From Clostridioides difficile (GTDB lineage Bacteria; Bacillota; Clostridia; Peptostreptococcales; Peptostreptococcaceae): 64,000 bases of DNA. The position numbers were made by a program, and so were the translations under genes. Every line of letters begins with the position of its first letter. Position 1 is the first letter of the stretch. The notes under the pieces are model-generated. The model saw nothing but the letters and a program-made list of their open reading frames with translations. It searched no databases and was not told where the DNA came from. Location of the stretch: the NCBI GenBank assembly GCA_024919175.1, contig CP103804.1, positions 3,658,001-3,722,000 on the forward strand. The letters run 5' to 3'. Shown in pieces: positions 8,450 through 17,658 of the stretch.

Positions 8450-9467
8450 TAGAAATCACCCTTCCACCATTTACTCTAACTGGTATATTTATTTTAGGTG
8501 CATCTGGATGCAATAACCAAGTTGCTGCACTGTGTGTATCATTAATTTTAAACATTGGTGGCTCTTTTTCATAATCTATCCTAAGAGCATTTTTATTTCT
8601 TATTGCAAATGCATCTCCCTTTGGAGGATTTAATAAATTTGGAGGCATTCCAGGTATATTATACAAATAATCTTCTTGTGAATCCAAAGTAGGTAATGAA
8701 CCTAACAATCCCCAAGTATATGGATGTCTAGGGTCATAAAATATATCCTCTACTGTTCCTATTTCTACAATCTTACCCGCATACATAACTGCTATCCTGT
8801 CAGCCATAGTTGCTACTACACCTAAGTCATGGGTTATAAATATTATTGATAAACCTATTTTATTTTGTAGTTCTTTTATTAAATCAATTATCTGAGCTTG
8901 TATAGTCACATCCAAAGCTGTTGTAGGCTCATCAGCAATTAATATTTCTGGATTACAAGCTAGTGCTATAGCAATTACTATACGTTGCCTCATTCCTCCT
9001 GAAAAATGATGTGGAAATTGTTTAAATCTTTTTTCAGGATTATCTATTCCAACTAATTCAATAAGTTCTATAGCTCTTTTTTTAGCTTCACTTTTACTTA
9101 TACCTTGATGGATTACTATAGCTTCAGTTATTTGCTTTCCTATTGATATAGTTGGATTCAAAGATGTCATAGGGTCTTGAAATATCATTGATATATCTCT
9201 TCCTCTAATATCTTCCATTTCTTTCTCAGATTTTTTAACTAAATCCTTTGATTTAAGTAAAACCTCTCCATTTTTGATATAACCATTATATGGAAGTATC
9301 TTCATCAAACTTTTACATAATACAGACTTCCCACAACCAGATTCTCCAACTATTGCTAATGTTTCACCCTTCTTTAGGATAAAAGATACATCTCTCACAG
9401 CTTGTACTTCGCCTTCTTCTATTTTAAAGCTTACAGATAAATTATTAACCTCCAATAAATGTTCCAA
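8442..9467 (-). CDS. oppD: Oligopeptide ABC transporter ATP-binding protein OppD
   Basis: First ATPase of the oligopeptide importer, 341 residues, with Walker A GESGCGKSVLCK, signature FSGGMRQRIVIAIAL, Walker B ILIADEPTTALD and the C-terminal oligo_HPY segment (DPRHPYTWGLLGSLP). The start is TTG at 9467, about 10 bases after AGGGG; no in-frame ATG lies nearby. It follows oppA after a gap of 73 bases that holds a strong hairpin, and overlaps oppF. Confidence 0.92.
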   Translation of the reverse strand: MEHLLEVNNLSVSFKIEEGEVQAVRDVSFILKKGETLAIVGESGCGKSVLCKSLMKILPYNGYIKNGEVLLKSKDLVKKSEKEMEDIRGRDISMIFQDPMTSLNPTISIGKQITEAIVIHQGISKSEAKKRAIELIELVGIDNPEKRFKQFPHHFSGGMRQRIVIAIALACNPEILIADEPTTALDVTIQAQIIDLIKELQNKIGLSIIFITHDLGVVATMADRIAVMYAGKIVEIGTVEDIFYDPRHPYTWGLLGSLPTLDSQEDYLYNIPGMPPNLLNPPKGDAFAIRNKNALRIDYEKEPPMFKINDTHSAATWLLHPDAPKINIPVRVNGGRVISNE

Positions 9468-9491
9468 AAACCATCAACCCCTATGCTATTC

Positions 9492-9524
9492 AAACCTTAG
9501 GGATATATTTTATCCCTAAGGTTT
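9492..9524 (-). promoter_or_regulatory. Hairpin between oppA and oppD
   Basis: Perfect 14-base arms (9492-9505 and 9511-9524, AAACCTTAGGGATA) around a 5-base loop, placed 16 bases after the oppA stop. No long T tract follows on the minus strand, so it is more likely a partial terminator or 3'-end stabiliser than a full stop. The same layout occurs after modA. Confidence 0.75.
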
Positions 9525-9540
9525 CTAATTAATCTAAATA

Positions 9541-11109
9541 TTATTCTATTGTCCAATCAGCTATGTTCCAGAATATACCTACACCATGATGTCCTAAAAC
9601 TGTATCAGGTGTTAAACCTTTTATATTTGGTTTTCCAACATATATTGCATCTATATAAGCAATAAATGTATATGGCATATCTTTAGTCATCTCTACTTGG
9701 AATTGTTTATATAACTCTAATTTTTTATCTTTATTTTCTGTTTCTCTTGCTTGTTGAAGTATTTTATCTATAGCAGAATTAGAGTAAGCACTGTAGTTTG
9801 CACCTTTATCTGTTCCAAACACTTTATATGTATGGTCATCTGGGTCAAATGGACTTCCCCAACCTATTAAATGTGCATCTTGATTAGCCCAATCTGTTTC
9901 AGTTACAACTACAGCTTTAGCATCAACACCTATTTCTTTTAGCTGTTGTGCACATATTTTAGCCATATCAACTCTAACTTGGTCACTTTCACCAGCTGTT
10001 ATTTCAAAAGCTAATTTAGTGCCTTCTTTTTCATATATTCCATCAGAACCTAGTTTCCAACCTAATTTTTCTATTTCTTGCTTAGCTTTTTCTGGATTAT
10101 ATTCAAACTTCTCTATGTCAGGATTATTATATGGTCCCATTTGTAAAGGTGAATATGCTGCTACACCATGTCCCAATAATACACTATCAACTATTGCTTT
10201 TCTATCTATTGCATAACTTAAAGCATTCGGTAATCCTTTAGTCTTTTCATCTTTAAAGAATTTAGAATTGAAATTATATAGTATACCTCTATAATCTGCT
10301 GTTTTCATTATATTTACTTTAAAATTCTTTTCGTCTTTCTCAAAATTAGACATATCTTTAGGAGTTACCTGTGCTAAGTCTAATTCTCCTGATTTTAATT
10401 GCATTGCTTTAGCTTTGTCATCTGGTACAATCTTAAATACTACTTTATCTAGACCTGGTTCTTTTACAAAATAATCACTATTTTTAACAAGTGTTATACT
10501 TTGCCCTTTATCCCATTTTTCAAGTTTAAATGGACCAGTACCTATTGGTTTTTGGTTAAATCCATCAGTAGTTATGTCTTTACCTTCTAATGCATGTTTT
10601 GGTAATATTCCAACTGTTAGATAATCAAGCATTGCTGTATTTGGTGCTTTTAAAGTAATTTTTATAGTAGTATCATTAACTACATCAATTTTTGTTATAT
10701 CTTCATAATTTGATGCTATTTCAGAAGCATTGTCTGGATTCATTATAGTTTCCATTGTGAATTTAACATCATTTGCTGTAAATTTCTCTCCATCATGCCA
10801 TTTAACATCATCTCTTAAATTAAAAGTGTATGTATTTGTTGCTTCATCAAATTTCCAATCTTTTGCTAGACAAGGAACTACTTTATTATTTTCATCATGA
10901 GCTGTTAATCCATTAAATATTAGTGAATTTATTTCTCCATGTTCATATAGCGCAGGATTTATACTTGTATAGTCATTACTTCCATAAACAAGTACCTTCC
11001 CATCTTTAGGTGTATCTGCTTTTTTGTCTTTATTTCCTCCACTAGAACAACCTGCCATTAGACTAAGTATCATTACTAAACTTAAAACTTTTAACTTCTT
11101 TAATTTCAT
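9541..11109 (-). CDS. oppA: Oligopeptide-binding lipoprotein OppA
   Basis: Extracellular peptide-binding subunit, 522 residues. A lipoprotein signal peptide ends with lipobox LMAGC (Cys about residue 21), then SSGGNKDKKAD. The family-5 solute-binding signature is near residue 100 (LRDDVKWHDGEKFTANDVKFT), with PIGTGPFKLEKWD further on. The ATG at 11109 follows GGGGGAG. It lies between oppC (115-base gap) and oppD, an internal position unlike the first-gene oppA of enterobacteria. It governs peptide import and hence nutrition; in C. difficile the opp system is known to influence sporulation timing. Confidence 0.93.
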   Translation of the reverse strand: MKLKKLKVLSLVMILSLMAGCSSGGNKDKKADTPKDGKVLVYGSNDYTSINPALYEHGEINSLIFNGLTAHDENNKVVPCLAKDWKFDEATNTYTFNLRDDVKWHDGEKFTANDVKFTMETIMNPDNASEIASNYEDITKIDVVNDTTIKITLKAPNTAMLDYLTVGILPKHALEGKDITTDGFNQKPIGTGPFKLEKWDKGQSITLVKNSDYFVKEPGLDKVVFKIVPDDKAKAMQLKSGELDLAQVTPKDMSNFEKDEKNFKVNIMKTADYRGILYNFNSKFFKDEKTKGLPNALSYAIDRKAIVDSVLLGHGVAAYSPLQMGPYNNPDIEKFEYNPEKAKQEIEKLGWKLGSDGIYEKEGTKLAFEITAGESDQVRVDMAKICAQQLKEIGVDAKAVVVTETDWANQDAHLIGWGSPFDPDDHTYKVFGTDKGANYSAYSNSAIDKILQQARETENKDKKLELYKQFQVEMTKDMPYTFIAYIDAIYVGKPNIKGLTPDTVLGHHGVGIFWNIADWTIE

Positions 11110-11224
11110 GATGCTCCCCCTTTTGCTTTTAATAATAAATATTTTTTAAAGCTTTGACCCCATTTATTTAAATAGATATTTCAAATACCTAAGCATTTGT
11201 TAACTTAAGACTTAAAATGCTAAT

Positions 11225-12136
11225 TTATAAATTACTTGATTTTTTATTATTGCTCTTTCTAATATAATTACCAATATTAGTTATACAGACCAATGTAGTG
11301 ACTAAAAATATACCTGGAATTAGAATAATCCACCATCTATTTGAAAGCAGTGCTTCCTCTGATAAAGATAACATACTTCCCCAAGAAACAATTTCTATTG
11401 GCAAGCCAATTCCTAAAAAACTCAGTGTTGATTCAGTTCCAATAGCTGCACCTATATTTGTTACCACCATAAACATTATTGATGCAACAAAATTTGGAAG
11501 TAGATGCTGTTTTAATATATAGAAGAATCCTCCACCCATACTTTTAGCTGCTAGTATGTACTCACTATTTCTTATTTGTCTAACTTCAGTCCTTACAATC
11601 TTAGATATATTCATCCAACTTGTTATCCCTATTACTATGGACATAGATATTGGATTCGAATTCCCAAGTATCGCTTGTACAAATATTATAATTAATATTG
11701 ATGGTATACTAAGTATGATTTCTGTAAATCTCATCATTGCATCATCTACAGGTTCAGATACTGAACCACTTATACTACCATAAACAATTCCTATGGTAGT
11801 CGATATTATTGTCGAAAATATTCCTATAAATAAAGATATTTTTCCTCCATACCATATCATAGAGTATATATCTCTCCCCATTGAATCTGTTCCAAAGAAA
11901 AAATCTTTATTTGGAGCTAAATTAGAACTTACTAAATCCATATATGTTGGCTCATGTGTCATTATCAAAGATGAAAATACACTTCCAATAACTATAATAG
12001 ATAAAATGATGATTGATATATATGGTAACTGTTTAAATTTTTCAAACAGAGTTTTTTTTATTTCTATTTGTTCATCTTCTACTACTGAGATATAATTTTC
12101 TCCTACAATCTCAAAATCACTACATTGTGGCTTCAT
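11225..12136 (-). CDS. oppC: Oligopeptide ABC transporter permease OppC
   Basis: Second permease subunit, 303 residues, with an N-terminal cytoplasmic part, about six membrane helices (first at SIIILSIIVIGSVFSSLIM), the family phrase FGTDSMGRDIYSMIWYGG and the EAA-type loop AAKSMGGGFFYILKQHLLPN. The ATG at 12136 is chosen because AGAGGTGA stands 5-6 bases upstream; a GTG three codons earlier lies inside that ribosome site. It overlaps the end of oppB by 17 bases. Confidence 0.9.
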   Translation of the reverse strand: MKPQCSDFEIVGENYISVVEDEQIEIKKTLFEKFKQLPYISIIILSIIVIGSVFSSLIMTHEPTYMDLVSSNLAPNKDFFFGTDSMGRDIYSMIWYGGKISLFIGIFSTIISTTIGIVYGSISGSVSEPVDDAMMRFTEIILSIPSILIIIFVQAILGNSNPISMSIVIGITSWMNISKIVRTEVRQIRNSEYILAAKSMGGGFFYILKQHLLPNFVASIMFMVVTNIGAAIGTESTLSFLGIGLPIEIVSWGSMLSLSEEALLSNRWWIILIPGIFLVTTLVCITNIGNYIRKSNNKKSSNL

Positions 12137-13106
12137 TGTTATCACCTCTATCGTACTTCATTCTAGGGTCTATTTTATTATTTATAATCTGAGCTAGCAT
12201 ATTTCCAAATACTACTAAAGCCCCTGTTATTAGACATAAAACTAATAACATATTATAATCGTGATACTTTGCACTCTCAAAACAAAGAGTTCCTAACCCT
12301 GGATAAGAAAAAACCTTTTCAACCACATAAGTTCCTCCTAATATGTGAGGTATTGAAATAGCCATGATGCTTATATAGGATGGCATTATATTTCTCAGGC
12401 AATGCTTAAAAACAATGGTTCTATTGTTTAAGCCTTTTGCTTTACATAGCAATACATAATCTTCTCTTATTTCTTCTAACAATTTATTTCTTATCATATA
12501 TGTGTAATACCATAGATGGCTTAATATAAGTACTGTAAGAGGTAATATTAAATGAGATATCCTGCTTGATATACTAGATTCCTCTCCCATTGAATAAGCT
12601 CCACTACTTGGAAGTATACTTAGATTTATACTAAATATAAGTATAAGTACTAAAGCAACCCAGAATGATGGAATACAGTTGGTTATTGTTCCTAGTTTAC
12701 ATATAATCCTATCTATAAGCCTATCTTCATGCAATGTACAAAAGATTCCCAGAAATAATGCTAGGACAAAGGTAAGTATATATCCTGACCCACCTAATAT
12801 TATAGTGTTTATATAAACATCATTTATAACAGAAGTAACATTTTGCTTATATTTAAATGAAATTCCAAATTCTCCTTTTGATGCATCTGCAATCCATTTT
12901 ATATATTGACTGTATATTGGTTCGTTTAGTCCAAGTTTTTTCATAGCATTTTCTTTTTCTTGAGTACTCATTCTTTCTACACCATCTCCATAGTAAGAAA
13001 TTAATGGGTCTCCTGGAGCAAGTCTTGCCATATAAAAAACCACAAAAGATAATAAAAACATCACTAAAATAAACTGCAACAACTTTTTAACTATATCCTT
13101 TAACAA
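12120..13106 (-). CDS. oppB: Oligopeptide ABC transporter permease OppB
   Basis: First permease subunit and first gene of oppBCADF, 328 residues with the chosen start. It has an N-terminal helix (LLQFILVMFLLSFVVFYMARLAPGDPL), the OppB phrase LGLNEPIYSQYIKW and the EAA loop LCKAKGLNNRTIVFKHCLRN. The TTG at 13106 is preferred since AAAGGGGG precedes it at about 9 bases. The frame stays open to another TTG at 13130, but that one lies upstream of the ribosome site and next to the leader terminator. Confidence 0.85.
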   Translation of the reverse strand: MLKDIVKKLLQFILVMFLLSFVVFYMARLAPGDPLISYYGDGVERMSTQEKENAMKKLGLNEPIYSQYIKWIADASKGEFGISFKYKQNVTSVINDVYINTIILGGSGYILTFVLALFLGIFCTLHEDRLIDRIICKLGTITNCIPSFWVALVLILIFSINLSILPSSGAYSMGEESSISSRISHLILPLTVLILSHLWYYTYMIRNKLLEEIREDYVLLCKAKGLNNRTIVFKHCLRNIMPSYISIMAISIPHILGGTYVVEKVFSYPGLGTLCFESAKYHDYNMLLVLCLITGALVVFGNMLAQIINNKIDPRMKYDRGDNNEATM

Positions 13107-13130
13107 ACCCCTATTCCCCCTTTGTTGCAA

Positions 13131-13184
13131 TAAAAAAAACCACCAAAAGCAAGCGTCAATCGACGTTTAAACCTTCGTGGTTTT
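13131..13184 (-). terminator. Intrinsic terminator in the opp leader (attenuator candidate)
   Basis: Arms 13136-13143 (AAAACCAC) and 13177-13184 pair, with an inner CGTC/GACG stem (13154-13157, 13062-offset partner 13162-13165). On the minus strand the stem is followed by a run of eight Ts. It sits between the opp promoter and the oppB ribosome site, so transcripts must pass it to reach oppB. Confidence 0.75.
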
Positions 13185-13231
13185 ATTATCATTAAATAAA
13201 AATTAAATTTTAAATATTTATCTATAAACCA

Positions 13232-13260
13232 ATTTTAGCATCATTTATGTTGTGTGTAAA
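13232..13260 (-). promoter_or_regulatory. Sigma-A promoter of oppBCADF
   Basis: -35 TTTACA (13255-13260) and -10 TAAAAT (13232-13237) on the minus strand with a 17-base spacer. The start would be near 13225, giving a leader of about 120 nt that contains the terminator at 13131-13184. Confidence 0.7.
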
Positions 13261-13435
13261 CAAACTTTTGAAAAATTGTTAAAATTTCATCAAATTGTTT
13301 TATTTTTACCTAAAATAAAATTTTTATGATATTACTAATCTCTTCTTTATTACATAATTATTGAGTTTTATATTGACTATTTATTGAAATTATATTATAT
13401 TAGTTTCTATGCGAACTATATAAGAGGTGATTTTA

Positions 13436-13870
13436 TTGAAAACTAATTATGATTGTTTTAGAATAGCTATGCTTCTAAAAGAACTTTATTCTAAAACGAT
13501 GTACACAGTAGAAGAAAGTTTTAAGGAAAATGGACTGACACATCAACAGATTATAGTTATAAAGTTAATAGCTCATAATCAAGAGCTAACAATATCACAA
13601 CTATGCGATGAGATGTCTTTAGCTAAAGGAACTGTATCAGGTATAATCAGTAGATTAGAACAAATTGGATATGTAGAAAAGTTCAAAAAATATGATGATA
13701 AGAGAAATACATATGTTAAATTTACAGAAAACGGACTTGAATTTGCCATAAACTTTAAAAGTAAAATGCAAGAAAGCTTTGATGGTATTTTTAAAAATTG
13801 TGATGAAAAAGAATTAGATGAATTAGTAAAAAATCTTAGAAATATATTAGCAAAAATAAAGGAGAAATAA
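13436..13870 (+). CDS. MarR-family transcriptional regulator
   Basis: A 144-residue winged-helix repressor type protein. The core is LTHQQIIVIKLIAHNQELTISQLCDEMSLAKGTVSGIISRLEQIGYVEK (recognition helix in SLAKGTVSGIISRL) and a wing DKRNTYVKFTENG, flanked by dimerisation helices. The TTG at 13436 is preferred because AAGAGGTG lies 6 bases upstream; an in-frame GTG at 13427 is part of that ribosome site. It is followed after 2 bases by a small membrane protein, probably in one transcript. It is divergent from opp, but nothing shows that it controls opp. Confidence 0.85.
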   Translation: MKTNYDCFRIAMLLKELYSKTMYTVEESFKENGLTHQQIIVIKLIAHNQELTISQLCDEMSLAKGTVSGIISRLEQIGYVEKFKKYDDKRNTYVKFTENGLEFAINFKSKMQESFDGIFKNCDEKELDELVKNLRNILAKIKEK

Positions 13871-13872
13871 TT

Positions 13873-14271
13873 ATGAATTCTAAATTAATACTTGCAATAG
13901 TGTTTATAACATCAGCTTTAATTTTTTATACTATAGGTGTATTTGGAGAAAGAAAAGCTAAAATTTTAAAAAAGAAACATGTAATTATATTTTGGCTTGG
14001 TTTAATATTTGATACTTTAGGAACATTTACAATGAGTAATATAGCTAATAGCCATTCTTTTGAAGTAAAATCTGCACTATCACAAAATCTTCATAGTATA
14101 ACAGGCCTCCTAGCAATTGTGCTTATGCTTTTTCATGCAGGCTGGGCTACTTTTGTTTTGTATAAGGATGATGAAGATAAGAAAAAATTCTTCCATAAGT
14201 TTAGTATCATTGTATGGGCTATCTGGCTAATTCCATATTTTATAGGTATGTTTATTGGTATGGCTGGATAA
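13873..14271 (+). CDS. HsmA-like (TIGR03987-type) four-helix membrane protein
   Basis: A 132-residue protein with four predicted membrane helices (LILAIVFITSALIFYTIGVFG; VIIFWLGLIFDTLGTFTM; ITGLLAIVLMLFHAGWATFVLY; FSIIVWAIWLIPYFIGMFIG). The conserved polar residues of its helices (DTLGTFTM, HAGWA with His) resemble the HsmA family, a group of uncharacterised small membrane proteins. GGAGAAA precedes the ATG. It begins 2 bases after the MarR stop, so the regulator probably controls it. Family recall is from memory and the function is unknown. Confidence 0.72.
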   Translation: MNSKLILAIVFITSALIFYTIGVFGERKAKILKKKHVIIFWLGLIFDTLGTFTMSNIANSHSFEVKSALSQNLHSITGLLAIVLMLFHAGWATFVLYKDDEDKKKFFHKFSIIVWAIWLIPYFIGMFIGMAG

Positions 14272-14280
14272 TAAAATAAA

Positions 14281-14320
14281 AAAGTGTGTAAGAAAATGAA
14301 TATACACTTACACACTTTTT
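14281..14320 (+). terminator. Terminator of the marR-HsmA unit
   Basis: AAAGTGTGTAAG (14281-14292) pairs with 14307-14318, followed by TTTTTCAT, ten bases after the stop codon. Confidence 0.85.
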
Positions 14321-14391
14321 CATATCTATCTATAATATTTTACTTACTCTTTCACATTGTCTTATAGAGATTTATGTATAATTTAAATTTA

Positions 14392-14616
14392 TTAAACACC
14401 TAACACTTGAGTTACTCCTGGAACTTCACTTACCAAAACATTTTCAATAATAGCTTTTATTGTCATAGTTGCTCCTGGACATCCACTACAAGCACCTTGC
14501 AATCTAACTAGAACTACTCCATTCTCATTTACATCCACAAGCTCTACATCCCCACCATCTCTTTGTAATACAGGTTTTATCTTTTGTTCAAGCACTTTTT
14601 CAACTTGTTCTCTCAT
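14392..14616 (-). CDS. NifU-like C-terminal domain protein (Fe-S scaffold/carrier)
   Basis: A 74-residue stand-alone NifU C-terminal domain with the cluster-binding CSGCPGA motif and the family phrases LQRDGGDVELVDV and TIKAIIENVL. Such proteins hold and pass on [4Fe-4S] clusters. The ATG at 14616 is chosen for GGGGGG about 8 bases upstream; eleven extra upstream codons overlap the ribosome site. It lies 35 bases after the amidohydrolase gene on the same strand and may share its transcript, although no functional link is evident. Confidence 0.88.
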   Translation of the reverse strand: MREQVEKVLEQKIKPVLQRDGGDVELVDVNENGVVLVRLQGACSGCPGATMTIKAIIENVLVSEVPGVTQVLGV

Positions 14617-14651
14617 AATTATTCCCCCCAGAAATATTTTTGTTACCAAGA

Positions 14652-16019
14652 TTATACCAATGGTTTAAATTTTTGTCCATCTAATGATTTTTCAAATTCT
14701 ATATTTGCTTTATCAATAATCTTAGTATCCATAAATACATCATAAGCACTACAAGCCAATACTTTAGCTGAATTTAGCATAGCTGAAAATCCTATACTTG
14801 AACCTGCTGATGCACATGACTGCCATGTATGACTAGCCACTCCAACAGGCCATGCTGCCATTGCAAATTGAGCCACTGGTATCACATAACTTACATCTCC
14901 AACATCAGTAGAACCAGCTAATCCTTTATCCTCTGCTCCATTAGCTATACCATGATGTATATAACTATCCACGATAGATTTATCATCTTGGAATGCTGTA
15001 GCTACACCTAATCTTTCTTCCTTAGTAAGAGTAGCACATAATTTTTTTGCAAATTCTTCTTCTTCAGGAGTAGTTTTAGGAGAACCAACAAGAATCATAT
15101 TATCGTATACTAAATCAGTTAAACACTGATTTGGTATATAATCATAAATCCCATCAGTGATTACATACTCCATTTCAGTCTCTGTCATCATAGATGCTCC
15201 TTGCGCCACCTTTATTAGCCTATCAAGAACATGCTCTGCATCCTTTGCTTTTTTACCTCTTATAAAATACCAACTTTCCGCAAAACCAGGAACTACATTA
15301 GGTCTTCCGCCTCCATTAGTTATAACATAATGCATTCTTATAGAGTCAATTACATGTTCTCTTAAATAATTTGCTCCTACATTCATAAGTTCAACAGCAT
15401 CTAATGCACTTCTACCATTATGAGGAGCTTGTGCTGCATGTGCTGTTATTCCCTTAAACTTAAATCTAGCAGATAAATTTGCCAGACTTCCGCCTCTCCA
15501 TGTTGCATTTATATCAAATGGATGCCATGTAAATGCACAATCTACATCATCGAAACATCCATTTACACACATCACAGTTTTACCTCCACCTTCTTCTTCA
15601 GCAGGACAACCGAAATATTTTATTGTTCCACTAAATTTATTTTTTTCCATTAGCTCTTTGATAGCAACAACCGCTCCTACACCTGCTACACCCAATAAGT
15701 TATGCCCACATCCATGACCAGACTCTCCTTCTACCAATGGATTTCTTTCTGTGCTCACAGATTGTGATAACTCTGGCAAAGCATCATATTCACCAAGTAT
15801 TCCAATTACTGGCTTTCCTTCTCCAAAACTTGCTATAAATCCAGTCGGTAAATTGTCTACTTCTTCAATTTTAAACCCTTTTGACTTTAGATATTCCTTT
15901 TGAATACTGCTTGCATACTTTTCTTCAAAAGCTAATTCTGGCTTTTCCCATATTTTTTTAGATAAGTCTATTAATTCTTCTCTTATCTCCTCAATATTAT
16001 TTATAATATATTCTTTCAT
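14652..16019 (-). CDS. M20-family amidohydrolase (AbgB-like)
   Basis: A 455-residue metallo-amidohydrolase similar to AbgB, the p-aminobenzoyl-glutamate hydrolase subunit, and to other M20 peptidases. Conserved features are GEYDALPELSQ, GHGCGHNLLG (metal-binding His/His), CPAEEEGGGKTVM (catalytic Glu pair), TWHPFDINATW, the dimerisation lid GITAHAAQAPHNGRSALDAVELM and the C-terminal STDVGDVSYVIP. The ATG at 16019 has GGAGGAG upstream. Cytoplasmic. It probably cleaves an aryl or acyl amino-acid amide; the actual substrate is not deducible. Confidence 0.85.
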   Translation of the reverse strand: MKEYIINNIEEIREELIDLSKKIWEKPELAFEEKYASSIQKEYLKSKGFKIEEVDNLPTGFIASFGEGKPVIGILGEYDALPELSQSVSTERNPLVEGESGHGCGHNLLGVAGVGAVVAIKELMEKNKFSGTIKYFGCPAEEEGGGKTVMCVNGCFDDVDCAFTWHPFDINATWRGGSLANLSARFKFKGITAHAAQAPHNGRSALDAVELMNVGANYLREHVIDSIRMHYVITNGGGRPNVVPGFAESWYFIRGKKAKDAEHVLDRLIKVAQGASMMTETEMEYVITDGIYDYIPNQCLTDLVYDNMILVGSPKTTPEEEEFAKKLCATLTKEERLGVATAFQDDKSIVDSYIHHGIANGAEDKGLAGSTDVGDVSYVIPVAQFAMAAWPVGVASHTWQSCASAGSSIGFSAMLNSAKVLACSAYDVFMDTKIIDKANIEFEKSLDGQKFKPLV

Positions 16020-16120
16020 AATCTCCTCCACAAATATGTATTTTTGATATGCCTTTACAAATTATATTATATACTAACATTTTATTTATTCACAATTTTT
16101 TGTTAATTAATTTGCTTTAG

Positions 16121-17635
16121 TTAATTAATTTGATTTGTATATTCTTCTATACAATGTATTTTCTCTTTATTTTGTATCTTCATAAACTCAATATATTCTC
16201 TTTTCCATAGTGTAGTTTCACTATTCTCATTTAATAAGAGTTCTAATAAATTAATTTCTTTCATTCTCATATCTTCATAAAATACTACACTACCCAACAT
16301 TGCCAATTCAAACTCGCTTAATGAAGCAAATAGCATTAGATAATCATCTCCAAATAGGCATTCAGATTCAAGAATATCAATAAAGTCTTTTTTTGCATTG
16401 ATGTTTTCCTTTATTATTTTTATTTTTTCAATTATAGAAGTACTTTCTAATATAGCATTAAAAATCTCTCTAAATGACTCATCATCTAATTTATTTTCAT
16501 CATCAACAATATACTTTTCTAAAGGTTCACTTTCATTCTTACTTATAGTTATCATACTTTTAAAAGTGTCACTTTTTATTGAACTTAGCACAGACTCAAT
16601 AAATATCTTCTCATATGCTTTGATATAATTTACCATGTCTAAATCTTCTATATTTAATCTTTTTATCAACACATCAATTGTTTCTTCAAGCAATAAAACT
16701 ATTTTTTCATTTATTATACTTTCTTTATTGAATTCTTCAGAATCATTAAAATCAAAACTATTATTTTCTTCAAACAATTCAATTACATTATTTTCTTTAT
16801 AGACCTTATTTTCATCTTCAAAAGTATGATTGTATATGTTTTTAAATTGTTTTTCTAAAAATTCATATTCATATTCTGAAATCTTCAAATTAGTTGATTC
16901 ATTTCCTAAAATTGTAGAGAAAATAGAGTTATTTATAATAAGTTCAAATAAATTTATAAGTATAACATCACAGTCTATTTTATAAGTTATTCCATAATCA
17001 TAAAACAATTTTTTTCTATCTTTCTTTTTAAATAAATTACAAAATCTATTTTCTATATCCATACTCTCAATATAATTTTTCACATAATAAATTCCTTGAA
17101 TATCCATATCATCTAACGCCAATGGATAATCTATACTTACTGGAATATCATAGGCTTCAAATTTTATATTATAGTTTTTAAAGAAACCAGACAATTCCAT
17201 TAAAGTATCATTATATGCTATTGAGTTAGTATCTAACTTTCTACTTTTCATTAGTTCATAAAAATTTTCTAACTCAATCAAATCACACTCCAAAATTTTA
17301 ATCCCTTCTAAATATATATTCTTAATATTTTTAGCTGTCAATTCTACAACTCTTTTTTCTATATTTTCAAGTTTATTTACATATGCATCAATAGCATACC
17401 ATATTGAAAGCAATAACTTTTCAGCAACTTCAGTTTTTACTGATGTGCTTTGACCATTTGTATATTTTTTAATCAAATCTATAAGTATTAAAGATATTTC
17501 CTGTTGTATGTTATATACTTCTCTCTCATTTATTACTTTACAATCCATACATTCTTTAAGTAGAGATATTGCATATTGGTTTTTTATTAGATTATTTTCA
17601 TTTATATTGATGTTAGTTAGATTATTATTTGACAT
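16121..17635 (-). CDS. Protein of unknown function (probable DUF6179 family)
   Basis: A 504-residue hydrophilic, mostly helical, acidic protein without signal peptide or membrane segments. It contains no catalytic motif I recognise. The N-terminus is Asn-rich (MSNNNLTNININENN). From memory, size and neighbourhood fit the clostridial DUF6179 family, which pairs with DUF6323; this needs a profile search. The ATG at 17635 follows GAGGGGA. The gene lies 23 bases after its partner at 17659-18093, so the two form an operon and probably a two-protein unit. Confidence 0.75.
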   Translation of the reverse strand: MSNNNLTNININENNLIKNQYAISLLKECMDCKVINEREVYNIQQEISLILIDLIKKYTNGQSTSVKTEVAEKLLLSIWYAIDAYVNKLENIEKRVVELTAKNIKNIYLEGIKILECDLIELENFYELMKSRKLDTNSIAYNDTLMELSGFFKNYNIKFEAYDIPVSIDYPLALDDMDIQGIYYVKNYIESMDIENRFCNLFKKKDRKKLFYDYGITYKIDCDVILINLFELIINNSIFSTILGNESTNLKISEYEYEFLEKQFKNIYNHTFEDENKVYKENNVIELFEENNSFDFNDSEEFNKESIINEKIVLLLEETIDVLIKRLNIEDLDMVNYIKAYEKIFIESVLSSIKSDTFKSMITISKNESEPLEKYIVDDENKLDDESFREIFNAILESTSIIEKIKIIKENINAKKDFIDILESECLFGDDYLMLFASLSEFELAMLGSVVFYEDMRMKEINLLELLLNENSETTLWKREYIEFMKIQNKEKIHCIEEYTNQIN

Positions 17636-17658
17636 AGCAAGCTTCCCCTCTCATTAGA

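Noticed and set aside
13131..13260. T-box or other classical riboswitch in the opp leader
   Set aside because: The leader before the terminator is only about 40 nt and has no T-box sequence or known aptamer core.
13427..13435. GTG start for the MarR protein at 13427
   Set aside because: The GTG is part of the AAGAGGTG ribosome site that serves the TTG at 13436.
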